Source: Methylobacterium sp. B4 (lineage in GTDB: Bacteria > Pseudomonadota > Alphaproteobacteria > Rhizobiales > Beijerinckiaceae). From it: 64,000 nucleotides of DNA. The DNA is taken from NCBI RefSeq assembly GCF_003201865.1, contig NZ_QJJJ01000001.1, positions 1-64,000 on the forward strand, written 5' to 3'. The position numbers were made by a program, and so were the translations under genes. Shown in pieces: positions 40,158 to 47,587 of this stretch. Below the pieces are notes generated by a model. That model had not been told where the DNA came from. It did no database searches and saw nothing but the letters and a program-made list of their open reading frames with translations. Each line of letters opens with the position of its first letter. The stretch's first letter is position 1.

Positions 40158-41948
40158 ATGCCGAGCTACCAGGCCCCGGTCGAGGACACGCTGTTCCTCC
40201 TCAACGACGTTCTCGGTCTCCATCGCTACGCCAACTTGCCGGGCTTTTCCGAGGCATCGCCCGACGTGGTCGAGGCGGTGCTGAGCGAGGGCGGCCGGCT
40301 CGCGGACGAAGTGCTCGCGCCGCTCAACCTGTCCGGCGACCGGGAGGGCTGTATCCGCCGCGAGGATGGCAGCGTCGCCACGCCGAAGGGCTTCAAGGCG
40401 GCCTACGAGGCCTACGCGGCCGGCGGCTGGATGGGCCTGTCGGTGCCGGAGGAGTTCGGCGGCCAGGGCCTGCCGCACGTGATCAACACGGCGATCCAGG
40501 AATTCGGCTGCGGCGCCAACCTCGCCCTCAGCATGTATCCCGGCCTGACCCAGGGGGCGATCGCCGCGCTCCTCGTCCACGGCTCGGAGGCCCAGAAGCA
40601 GACCTATCTGCCCCGGATGGTCGAGGGCGCCTGGACCGGCACCATGAACCTCACCGAGCCGCATTGCGGCACGGATCTCGGGCTCCTCAAGACCAAGGCG
40701 GTCCCCAACGGCGACGGCTCCTACAGCCTCACCGGCACCAAGATCTTCATCTCGGCGGGCGAGCACGACCTGTCGGAGAACATCGTCCATCTCGTCATCG
40801 CCCGCATCGAGGGCGCGCCGTCGGGCACCAAGGGCATCTCGCTCTTCGTCGTACCGAAGTTCCTGGTGAACGAGGACGGCTCGGTGGGCGATCGCAACGC
40901 GGTCAGCTGCGGCTCCATCGAGCACAAGATGGGCATCCACGGCAATTCGACCTGCGTGATGAACTACGACGAGGCCAAGGGCTGGCTCGTGGGTCAGGAG
41001 AACCGCGGCCTCAACGCCATGTTCGTGATGATGAACGAGGCGCGGCTCGCCGTCGGCGTGCAGGGGCTCGGCCAGTCCGAGGTCGCCTATCAGAACGCCG
41101 TGGCCTATGCCCGGGAACGGCTCCAGGGCCGGGCGCTGACGGGCGCGCAGGCGCCGGACAAGGCCGCCGACCCGATCATCGTCCACCCGGACGTGCGCCG
41201 CACGCTGATGCAGATCCGCGCCTTCAACGAGGCGGCCCGGGCGCTCGTCCTCTGGACGGCCCTGCAATCCGACATTTCTCACCGCTCGCAGGACGCGGCG
41301 GAGCGGCAGGCGGCCGAGGACCTGCTCGGCCTGATGACGCCCGTGGTGAAGGGCGTGCTGACCGACCGGGGCTTTGCCAACGCGGTCGAGGCCCAGCAGA
41401 TGTTCGGCGGGCACGGCTACATCGAGGAATGGGGCATGTCGCAGTTCGTGCGCGATGCCCGCATCGCCATGATCTACGAGGGCGCCAACGGCATTCAGGC
41501 CATGGACCTGATCGGCCGCAAGCTGCCCAAGGACGGCGGCCGGGCGATGATGGCCTTCCTCACCGAGGTGCAGACCTTCATCAAGGACCATGCCGAGGAC
41601 GAGGGGATGAAGCCCTTCGTCGCCCCCCTCCAGCCGGCGCTGAACGATTTGCAGGCCGCGGTGATGTGGCTGATGCAGAACGCCTTCTCCAAGCCCGACA
41701 ATGCGGGCGCCGGGGCCACCGACCTGATGCATCTGCTCGGCCAGGTGGTGCTGGGCTACATGTGGGGGAAGATCGCCAAGGCGGCGCTCGCCAAGAAGGC
41801 GGACGGGGCGGATGCGGGGCGGATGGACGCCAAGCTGGTGCTCGGACGATTCTTCATGGAACGGACGCTGCCCGAGACGGCCCTGCGGCTGGCGCGGATC
41901 AAGGCCGGCGCCGAGACGACCATGGCGCTGCCGGCCGACGCGTTCTAA
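40158..41948 (+). CDS. Acyl-CoA dehydrogenase with C-terminal extension
   Basis: A 596-residue FAD-dependent acyl-CoA dehydrogenase of the long form with an acetyl-CoA-dehydrogenase-like C-terminal domain (about 470-590). FAD and substrate segments include MNLTEPHCGTDLG, GTKIFISAGEHD and MIYEGANGIQAMDL, which carries the catalytic Glu. It makes the trans-2-enoyl-CoA in the first step of fatty-acid oxidation. The ATG at 40158 has a GGGAGG site 8 bases upstream and lies just after a strong palindromic operator. The thiolase gene follows after 79 bases, including a GC-rich palindrome. Confidence 0.93.
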   Translation: MPSYQAPVEDTLFLLNDVLGLHRYANLPGFSEASPDVVEAVLSEGGRLADEVLAPLNLSGDREGCIRREDGSVATPKGFKAAYEAYAAGGWMGLSVPEEFGGQGLPHVINTAIQEFGCGANLALSMYPGLTQGAIAALLVHGSEAQKQTYLPRMVEGAWTGTMNLTEPHCGTDLGLLKTKAVPNGDGSYSLTGTKIFISAGEHDLSENIVHLVIARIEGAPSGTKGISLFVVPKFLVNEDGSVGDRNAVSCGSIEHKMGIHGNSTCVMNYDEAKGWLVGQENRGLNAMFVMMNEARLAVGVQGLGQSEVAYQNAVAYARERLQGRALTGAQAPDKAADPIIVHPDVRRTLMQIRAFNEAARALVLWTALQSDISHRSQDAAERQAAEDLLGLMTPVVKGVLTDRGFANAVEAQQMFGGHGYIEEWGMSQFVRDARIAMIYEGANGIQAMDLIGRKLPKDGGRAMMAFLTEVQTFIKDHAEDEGMKPFVAPLQPALNDLQAAVMWLMQNAFSKPDNAGAGATDLMHLLGQVVLGYMWGKIAKAALAKKADGADAGRMDAKLVLGRFFMERTLPETALRLARIKAGAETTMALPADAF

Positions 41949-41964
41949 GCACACGCGATACGAG

Positions 41965-41985
41965 CCCTCCCCTCCTCGGGGAGGG
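41965..41985. repeat. CCCTCCCC...GGGGAGGG palindrome between acyl-CoA dehydrogenase and thiolase genes
   Basis: A perfect 8-bp inverted repeat (CCCTCCCC/GGGGAGGG) with a TCCTC loop. The same arm sequence occurs at 46155-46179 and a related one at 62555-62576, so it is probably a dispersed repeat rather than a gene-specific signal. Confidence 0.6.
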
Positions 41986-42027
41986 TTGCCATGCGGCGCT
42001 GGCGACCGGGAACACGAGGAAGCGCAT

Positions 42028-43236
42028 ATGCCCGAGGCCTACATCTACGATCACGTCCGCACCCCCCGCGGCCGCGGCAAGCCGGACGGCGCGCTGCACG
42101 AGGTGACGGCGCTCCGCCTCGCGGAGACGGCCCTGCGCGCCCTCAAGGACCGCAACGGCCTCGACACGCGGCAGGTCGACGACGTGGTACTCGGCTGCGT
42201 CGATCCCGTCGGCGAGGCCGGCGGCGACATCGCCCGCGCCGCGGCGCTGGTGGCCGATTACGGCACCCACGTGCCCGGCGTGCAGATCAACCGCTTCTGC
42301 GCCTCCGGCCTCGACGCCATCAACTTCGCCGCGGCGCAGGTCATGGCCGGCCAGCACGACCTCACGGTGGGCGGCGGCGTCGAATCGATGAGCCGCGTGG
42401 GCCTCGGCGCCTCGGGCGGCGCCTGGCCCGTCGATCCGGCCATCGCGGTCAAATCCTACTTCATGCCCCAGGGCGTCTCGGCCGACCTCATTGCCACCAA
42501 GTACGGCTTCACCCGCGACGAATGCGACGCCTACGCCGTCGAGTCGCAGCGGCGCTCGGCCAAGTCCTGGGACGAGGGCCTGTTCCGGAACGCGGTCGTG
42601 CCGGTGCGGGACATCAACGGCATCACCCTGCTCGACCGCGACGAGCACATGCGGCCCTCGACCGACATGCAGTCGCTGGCCGCCCTCAAGCCCTCCTTCG
42701 TACAGATGGGCCAGATGGGCGGGTTCGACGCGGTGGCGGTCGATGCCCATCCCGATGTCGAGGCGGTGGAGCACGTCCACCATGCCGGCAACTCGTCGGG
42801 CATCGTCGACGGTGCGGCGGCCGTCCTGCTCGGCTCGGCCGAAGCGGGCGAGCGCGCCGGGCTCCGGCCACGCGCCCGCATCCGCGCGTTCGCCAATATC
42901 GGGTCCGATCCGGCGCTGATGCTGACCGGTCCAGTCGACGTGACGCGGAAGGTGCTGGCACGGGCCGGGATGAGCCTGTCGGACATCGACCTGTTCGAGA
43001 TCAACGAGGCCTTCGCCTCGGTGGTGCTGCGCTTCCAGCAGGCCTTCGACCTCGACCCGGCCAAGGTGAACGTCAATGGCGGAGCCATCGCCATGGGCCA
43101 TCCGCTGGGTGCCACCGGGGCGATGATCCTCGGCACCGTGCTCGACGAGCTGGAGCGCACCGGCAAGGAGCGCGCGCTGGTCACGCTCTGCATCGGCGCC
43201 GGCATGGGCACCGCGACGATCATCGAGCGGGTGTGA
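42028..43236 (+). CDS. Acetyl-CoA C-acyltransferase (thiolase)
   Basis: A 402-residue thiolase with the nucleophile Cys91 (NRFCASGLDAI), the His of NGGAIAMGHPLGATGA and the second catalytic Cys in TLCIGAGMG. It cleaves 3-ketoacyl-CoA with CoA to acetyl-CoA and a shortened acyl-CoA. The ATG at 42028 gives the family start MPEAYIYDHVRTPRGRGK, with a GAGGAAG site upstream. It is the second gene of the beta-oxidation set and acts with the hydratase/dehydrogenase encoded at 43940. Confidence 0.95.
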   Translation: MPEAYIYDHVRTPRGRGKPDGALHEVTALRLAETALRALKDRNGLDTRQVDDVVLGCVDPVGEAGGDIARAAALVADYGTHVPGVQINRFCASGLDAINFAAAQVMAGQHDLTVGGGVESMSRVGLGASGGAWPVDPAIAVKSYFMPQGVSADLIATKYGFTRDECDAYAVESQRRSAKSWDEGLFRNAVVPVRDINGITLLDRDEHMRPSTDMQSLAALKPSFVQMGQMGGFDAVAVDAHPDVEAVEHVHHAGNSSGIVDGAAAVLLGSAEAGERAGLRPRARIRAFANIGSDPALMLTGPVDVTRKVLARAGMSLSDIDLFEINEAFASVVLRFQQAFDLDPAKVNVNGGAIAMGHPLGATGAMILGTVLDELERTGKERALVTLCIGAGMGTATIIERV

Positions 43237-43349
43237 TCGGGGCGGGCTCCGTCGCCCTGCCCTCGGCACGCAAACGCTGCTAAGGGCCTCCCACGCCGCG
43301 CCCTTTTCAAAGCGGGCGCGGTCCGAACTCGACCGGGAGAAACGCCACG

Positions 43350-43847
43350 ATGAAGACGAGAAAAGCCGCCCTGTGCCTCGCCGCAATGCTGGCCCTGCCG
43401 CTCGCCGCGCGGGCCGACGAGGCCGCGGACAAGCTCGCCGTCGCCACGAAGCTGACCGAGAAGACGGTGCTCAAGAACCTCGACACCGGGTTCGGGGGGG
43501 CGCTGGAGAAGACCGTCTCGACCATGCCCGAGGACAAGGCCGAGACCGTCCGCAAGGAGGCCCGGGCCGAGTTCGACAAGCAGCGCAAGGAGCTGCTCGA
43601 CGGTCTCTCGAAGCAGTACGCCGACAAGTTCTCCCTCGACGAGCTGAAGCAGCTCGACACGATCTACGAGGACAAGACCTACCAGAAGTTCCAGGCCGTC
43701 AACGCCGACCCGAAGTCGGAGGTGAACCTGCTCTCCCAGTCGGTGGTGACGCGGCTCCTGAACATGCTGACGCTCGCCGCCGCCAGCGATCAGAAGGGCG
43801 GCGCGCCCGGCGGTCTGCCCGGCGGCATGCCGACGCCGCAGAAGTGA
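43350..43847 (+). CDS. DUF2059 exported protein
   Basis: A 165-residue protein with a signal peptide (MKTRKAALCLAAMLALPLAARA) and a helical DUF2059 domain: KQRKELLDGLSKQYADKFSLDELKQL through FYQ-like YEDKTYQKFQAV. The C-terminus is Gly/Pro-rich. DUF2059 proteins are periplasmic and uncharacterised. It lies between the thiolase and hydroxyacyl-CoA dehydrogenase genes on the same strand; a role in fatty acid use is possible only by position. Confidence 0.82.
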   Translation: MKTRKAALCLAAMLALPLAARADEAADKLAVATKLTEKTVLKNLDTGFGGALEKTVSTMPEDKAETVRKEARAEFDKQRKELLDGLSKQYADKFSLDELKQLDTIYEDKTYQKFQAVNADPKSEVNLLSQSVVTRLLNMLTLAAASDQKGGAPGGLPGGMPTPQK

Positions 43848-43939
43848 TCCGCGGGGCGCCGGCCTGACGGCGCTCCAAGCCGAAGCACCGGCGGCACCAC
43901 GCGCCGCCGGTCTTCTCAGACGAGGCCCGAGGAAGAGCG

Positions 43940-46144
43940 ATGACCGAAGCCCCGAAGAACTTCCGCTTCGAGACCGATGCCGACGGCATCGCGCTCGCGA
44001 CCTGGGACATGCCCGGCCGCTCGATGAACGTCATCACCATGGAGGTGATGGACGAGCTCGAAGCCATCGTCGACGCGGTCGTCGCCGATGCCGGCATCAA
44101 GGGCTGCGTCGTCGCCTCGGGCAAGAACAACTTCTCGGGCGGCGCCGACCTGACCATGCTCCAGGGGCTCGGCGCTGAGTACGAGCGGGTGAAGGCGGCC
44201 GAGGGCGAGGAGGTCGCCATGCGCCGCTTCTTCGACGGCTCCGCGCGCCTCAGCCTCGTGTTCCGCAAGCTCGAGACCTGCGGCAAGCCCTTCGCGGCGG
44301 CGGTGCACGGCCTGTGCCTCGGCGGCGCCTTCGAGCTGGCTCTGGCCTGCCATCACCGGGTGCTCGCCGACGACGACAAGACCCGCGTCGGCCTGCCGGA
44401 GATCAAGGTCGGACTCTTCCCCGGCGGCGGCGGCACGCAGCGCGTGGCGCGGCTGATGCAGACGGGCGACGCCCTGCAGATGCTGTTCAAGGGCGAGCAG
44501 ATCCGCGCCCTCATGGCCAAGAACATGGGCCTCGCCCACGCGGTGGCCCCGGCCGCCGAGATCGTCGAGCGGGCCAAAGCCTGGATCCGGGAGGGCGGCT
44601 CCGCGGTGGCGCCCTGGGACGTGCCGAAGTTCAAGGCGCCGTCCGGCAAGGTCTACTCGCCCGCCGGCATGATGATCTGGCCGCCGGCCAACGCGATCTA
44701 CCGCCGCGAGACCCACGACAACTACCCCGCCGCCAAGGCGATCCTGGCCTCGGTCTACGAGGGCCTGCAGCTGCCGATGGATCTCGGCCTGCGGGTCGAG
44801 AGCCGCTACTTCGCCCACATCCTGCGCACCAAGGAGGCGCAGGCGATGATCCGTACCCTGTTCATCTCCATGGGCGAGATCAACAAGGGCGCCCGCCGCC
44901 CCAAGGACGTGGAGCCCACCAAGGTCGCCAAGGTCGGCGTGATCGGCGCGGGCTTCATGGGCGCGGGCATCGCCTATGTCAGCGCGCAGGCCGGCATGGA
45001 GGTCGTGCTGATCGACCGCGACCAGGAGGCGGCCGACGCCGGCAAGGCGCATTGCCACAAGCTCATCACCGGGCAGATCAACCGCGGCAAGGCCAAGACC
45101 GCCGACCGCGACGCGCTCCTGGCCCGCATCACCGCCACGCCCGACTACGCCGCCCTCTCCGGCTGCGACCTCGTCATCGAGGCAGTGTTCGAGGACCCGA
45201 AGGTTAAGGCCGAGGTGATCGCCCGCGTCGAGGCCGTGCTGCCCGAGCACGCGATCTTCGCTTCCAACACCTCGACCCTGCCGATCTCGGATCTGGCCAA
45301 GGGCTCGAAGCGCCCCGATCGGTTCGTGGGCATCCACTTCTTCTCGCCCGTGGAGAAGATGCTGCTCGTGGAGATCATCCGCGGCACGCAGACCGGCGAC
45401 CGCGCCGTCGCGACCGCGCTCGACTACGTGCGGGCCATCAAGAAGACCGGCATCGTCGTCAACGATGCTCGCGGCTTCTTCGCCAACCGCTGCGTCCTGG
45501 CCTACGTGAAGGAGGGCCACAAGATGCTGGCGGAGGGCGTGCCCCCGGCCATGATCGAGAACGTGGCCCGGATGGCCGGCATGCCGGTCGGTCCGCTCTC
45601 CCTCAACGACGAGGTCGCGCTCGATCTCGGCCTCAAGATCCTGAAGGCCACCGAGGCGCAGCTCGGCGAAGCCGCGATCGATGGCGACCAGAAGCGTCTC
45701 CTCGTCGAGATGGTGGAGAATCGCGGCCGGCTCGGGCGCAAGAACAAGCGCGGCTTCTACGACTATCCCGAGGGCGGCCAGAAGAAGCTCTGGCCGGGCC
45801 TGTCCGAGATCCAGCCGAACCGGCTCGACCCGGACACGATCGACGTGGCGGAGCTGAAGCACCGCTTCCTCGTGGTGCAGGCCCTTGAGGCGGCCCGCAC
45901 GGTGCAGGAAGGCGTGGTGACCGATCCCCGCGAGGCGGATGTCGGCTCGATCCTCGGCTTCGGCTTCGCCCCCTTCACCGGCGGCGCGCTCTCCTACATC
46001 GACTTCATGGGCGCCCGCGCCTTCGTCGAACTGGCGCGCGGCCTCGAAGCGAAGCACGGCCCCCGCTTCACCCCGCCGGAGAACGTCGTGGCCATGGCCG
46101 AGACCGGCGGCCGCTTCTACGACGCCCTGAACCGGGCGGCGTAG
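43940..46144 (+). CDS. fadJ: Bifunctional enoyl-CoA hydratase / 3-hydroxyacyl-CoA dehydrogenase
   Basis: A 734-residue fatty-oxidation enzyme. Residues 1-about 300 form the crotonase (hydratase) domain (SGGADLTML, GLCLGGAFELALAC, GGGGTQR). Residues about 330-510 are the NAD-binding domain (VGVIGAGFMGAGIAYVSAQ), with the catalytic His and Glu in GIHFFSPVEKM. A C-terminal 3HCDH domain (FFANRCVLAY) and its partial repeat follow. It hydrates enoyl-CoA and oxidises the product to 3-ketoacyl-CoA for the thiolase. The ATG has a GAGGAAGAGCG site upstream. It is probably in one transcription unit with the preceding genes. The FadB or FadJ assignment is by architecture. Confidence 0.95.
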   Translation: MTEAPKNFRFETDADGIALATWDMPGRSMNVITMEVMDELEAIVDAVVADAGIKGCVVASGKNNFSGGADLTMLQGLGAEYERVKAAEGEEVAMRRFFDGSARLSLVFRKLETCGKPFAAAVHGLCLGGAFELALACHHRVLADDDKTRVGLPEIKVGLFPGGGGTQRVARLMQTGDALQMLFKGEQIRALMAKNMGLAHAVAPAAEIVERAKAWIREGGSAVAPWDVPKFKAPSGKVYSPAGMMIWPPANAIYRRETHDNYPAAKAILASVYEGLQLPMDLGLRVESRYFAHILRTKEAQAMIRTLFISMGEINKGARRPKDVEPTKVAKVGVIGAGFMGAGIAYVSAQAGMEVVLIDRDQEAADAGKAHCHKLITGQINRGKAKTADRDALLARITATPDYAALSGCDLVIEAVFEDPKVKAEVIARVEAVLPEHAIFASNTSTLPISDLAKGSKRPDRFVGIHFFSPVEKMLLVEIIRGTQTGDRAVATALDYVRAIKKTGIVVNDARGFFANRCVLAYVKEGHKMLAEGVPPAMIENVARMAGMPVGPLSLNDEVALDLGLKILKATEAQLGEAAIDGDQKRLLVEMVENRGRLGRKNKRGFYDYPEGGQKKLWPGLSEIQPNRLDPDTIDVAELKHRFLVVQALEAARTVQEGVVTDPREADVGSILGFGFAPFTGGALSYIDFMGARAFVELARGLEAKHGPRFTPPENVVAMAETGGRFYDALNRAA

Positions 46145-46154
46145 CGCGATCGGT

Positions 46155-46179
46155 GCCCTCCCCCACGCGCGGGGAGGGC
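46155..46179 (+). repeat. GCCCTCCCC...GGGGAGGGC palindrome behind fadJ
   Basis: A perfect 9-bp inverted repeat with a 7-base loop begins 11 bases after the fadJ stop. The arms match the palindrome at 41965-41985. It could also serve as a transcript 3' end, though there is no T-run. Confidence 0.55.
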
Positions 46180-46252
46180 CGCCCCGCGCGGAACCGAACC
46201 GCTCCGCTTTCGTTCACCGCCCGACCCGCAGCGAGCGAACCGGAGCCCCCCT

Positions 46253-46417
46253 TTGTCGAGCATCATCAAGATCCTGATCGCGTTCTTCCTGCCGCCGATC
46301 TCGGTGCTGATGACGAACGGAATCGGCATCCAGTTCCTCTTTAACATCCTGCTCTGCCTGCTGTTCTACCTGCCGGGCTCGATCCACGCGCTCTACCTGC
46401 TGCTGCGCGACCGCTGA
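46253..46417 (+). CDS. Pmp3/UPF0057 family small membrane peptide
   Basis: A 54-residue two-helix membrane peptide read from a TTG at 46253 (MSSIIKILIAFFLPPISVLM), with a GGAG site 7 bases upstream. The FFLPP turn, the N-terminal charged-free helix and the second helix (QFLFNILLCLLFYLPGSIHALYLLL in residues about 27-51) are those of the Pmp3/YqaE family, implicated in membrane potential and salt stress. An ATG start is absent in this frame, so the TTG is inferred from the family start and ribosome site. Confidence 0.85.
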   Translation: MSSIIKILIAFFLPPISVLMTNGIGIQFLFNILLCLLFYLPGSIHALYLLLRDR

Positions 46418-46473
46418 GCAGCTGCGGCTTACGTCGGCCCGCCTGATCCTGCTGCCGTTTCATCTCGCCGGAT

Positions 46474-46567
46474 CGTCATGGCGAGGCGGAGCCGAAGCCA
46501 TCCAGAACTCCGCACGATCCGGAAGGGGTCGCGCTGCTGGATCGCTTCGCCGAAGCGCGCGATGACG
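46474..46567. repeat. About 94-bp alphaproteobacterial palindromic element (CGTCATGGCGAGG ... CGCGATGACG)
   Basis: The left arm (CGTCATGGCGAGG to CATCCAG, 46474-46505) and the right arm (CTGGATCGCTTCGCC to GATGACG, 46537-46567) are imperfect inverse complements. This matches the common CGTCATTGCGAG...CAATCCAG element of Rhizobiales genomes. It fills much of the 233-base gap between the Pmp3-like and DMT-like genes; nothing else was seen there. Confidence 0.75.
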
Positions 46568-46650
46568 GCGTGCGGCTGAGGCCGGGGCGTTCGAACGGAA
46601 AAGGTATGACTCGAGCGGGATGATCGGACGCTCGTGAAAGGCCGAAGCCC

Positions 46651-47097
46651 ATGCTCGCCATCCTGATCCCGTCCGCCCTCGCCGTCGCGGCCGGCGTCAG
46701 CATCGTCATCCAGCAGGTGTTGAACGCGAACCTGCGCACGGCACTGAACTCGGCGGCGTGGTCCGGCTTTGCGAGCTACGCCGTCGGCCTCGCCTGCATG
46801 GCCCTGTTGGCCCTGGCGCTGCGCGATCCCCTGCCCTCGATGGCCACGGCAGCGCGTATCCCGTGGTGGGGCTGGGCCGGCGGCCTGTTCGGTGCCCTGT
46901 TCATCGGGCTCGCCATCGTGCTGGTGCCGCAGCTTGGCGCCGCGACCTTCATCGCGCTCCTCGTCGCCGGCCAGATGCTGGCCTCGGTGACGTTCGACCA
47001 TTTCGGTTGGATGGGCCTCGCCCAGCGCCCTCTCGACGGCCCGCGCCTGATCGGCGTCGCCCTGCTGGTCGGCGGCGTGATCCTGATCCGGCGTTGA
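46651..47097 (+). CDS. DMT-superfamily membrane protein (YdcZ/DUF606-like)
   Basis: A 148-residue protein with about five membrane helices. The opening ILIPSALAVAAGVSIVIQQVLNANLR, the central WWGWAGGLFGALFIGLAIVLVPQLGAATFIALLVAGQM (within residues about 71-111) and the C-terminal GVALLVGGVILIRR are those of the DUF606 half-size drug/metabolite transporter group. These work as homo- or hetero-dimers; the substrate is unknown. It converges with yjbQ, with only 7 bases between stop codons. Confidence 0.88.
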   Translation: MLAILIPSALAVAAGVSIVIQQVLNANLRTALNSAAWSGFASYAVGLACMALLALALRDPLPSMATAARIPWWGWAGGLFGALFIGLAIVLVPQLGAATFIALLVAGQMLASVTFDHFGWMGLAQRPLDGPRLIGVALLVGGVILIRR

Positions 47098-47104
47098 CCG
47101 AGCT

Positions 47105-47587
47105 TCAGGCCCCGACGGCGTGCAGGACGATTTCCCGCCGGTGTCCCCGGTCGCGGTGCTCGATCAGGTAGATCCCCTGCCACGTGCCGAGCGCGAGGCG
47201 CCCATCCCGGATCGGCACCGTCAGGCCGGAATCGGTCAGCATCGTGCGGATATGGGCGGGCATGTCGTCCGGCCCCTCCATGCCGTGAACGTACTGCCCG
47301 TGCCGGGGCGCGAACCCGTCGAGCGCGGTCATCAAATCGACCCGTACATCCGGGTCGGCGTTCTCCTGGATCGTCAGGGAGGCCGAGGTGTGCCGGCAGA
47401 ACACGCTGACGAGGCCGGTGCGGATCTCGCTCCGCGCCACGAACTCCGCCACCGCCTCGGTGATATCCGAAAAGCCTTGGCCGGGTGTCGCGACCGTCAG
47501 CTGAGCGCTCGCCTGCCGGCTCGCCGGCCCGGCCGAAAACCCGTCGAGCGGTCCGATCTTGCCCGCATTCCTGCCCGCCTGCCTCAT
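47105..47587 (-). CDS. yjbQ: YjbQ/UPF0047 family protein
   Basis: A 160-residue member of the YjbQ family, some of which have weak thiamine-phosphate synthase activity. Conserved segments are VFCRHTSASLTIQENADPDV and SGLTVPIRDGRLALGTWQGIYL with EHRD at the end, containing the His/Asp/Glu cluster of the fold. An N-terminal extension of about 25 residues precedes the usual start of the domain. Its ATG overlaps the DNA ligase stop by four bases (ATGA), so it is translated in one operon with the ligase and its exonuclease; why is unknown. Confidence 0.9.
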   Translation of the reverse strand: MRQAGRNAGKIGPLDGFSAGPASRQASAQLTVATPGQGFSDITEAVAEFVARSEIRTGLVSVFCRHTSASLTIQENADPDVRVDLMTALDGFAPRHGQYVHGMEGPDDMPAHIRTMLTDSGLTVPIRDGRLALGTWQGIYLIEHRDRGHRREIVLHAVGA

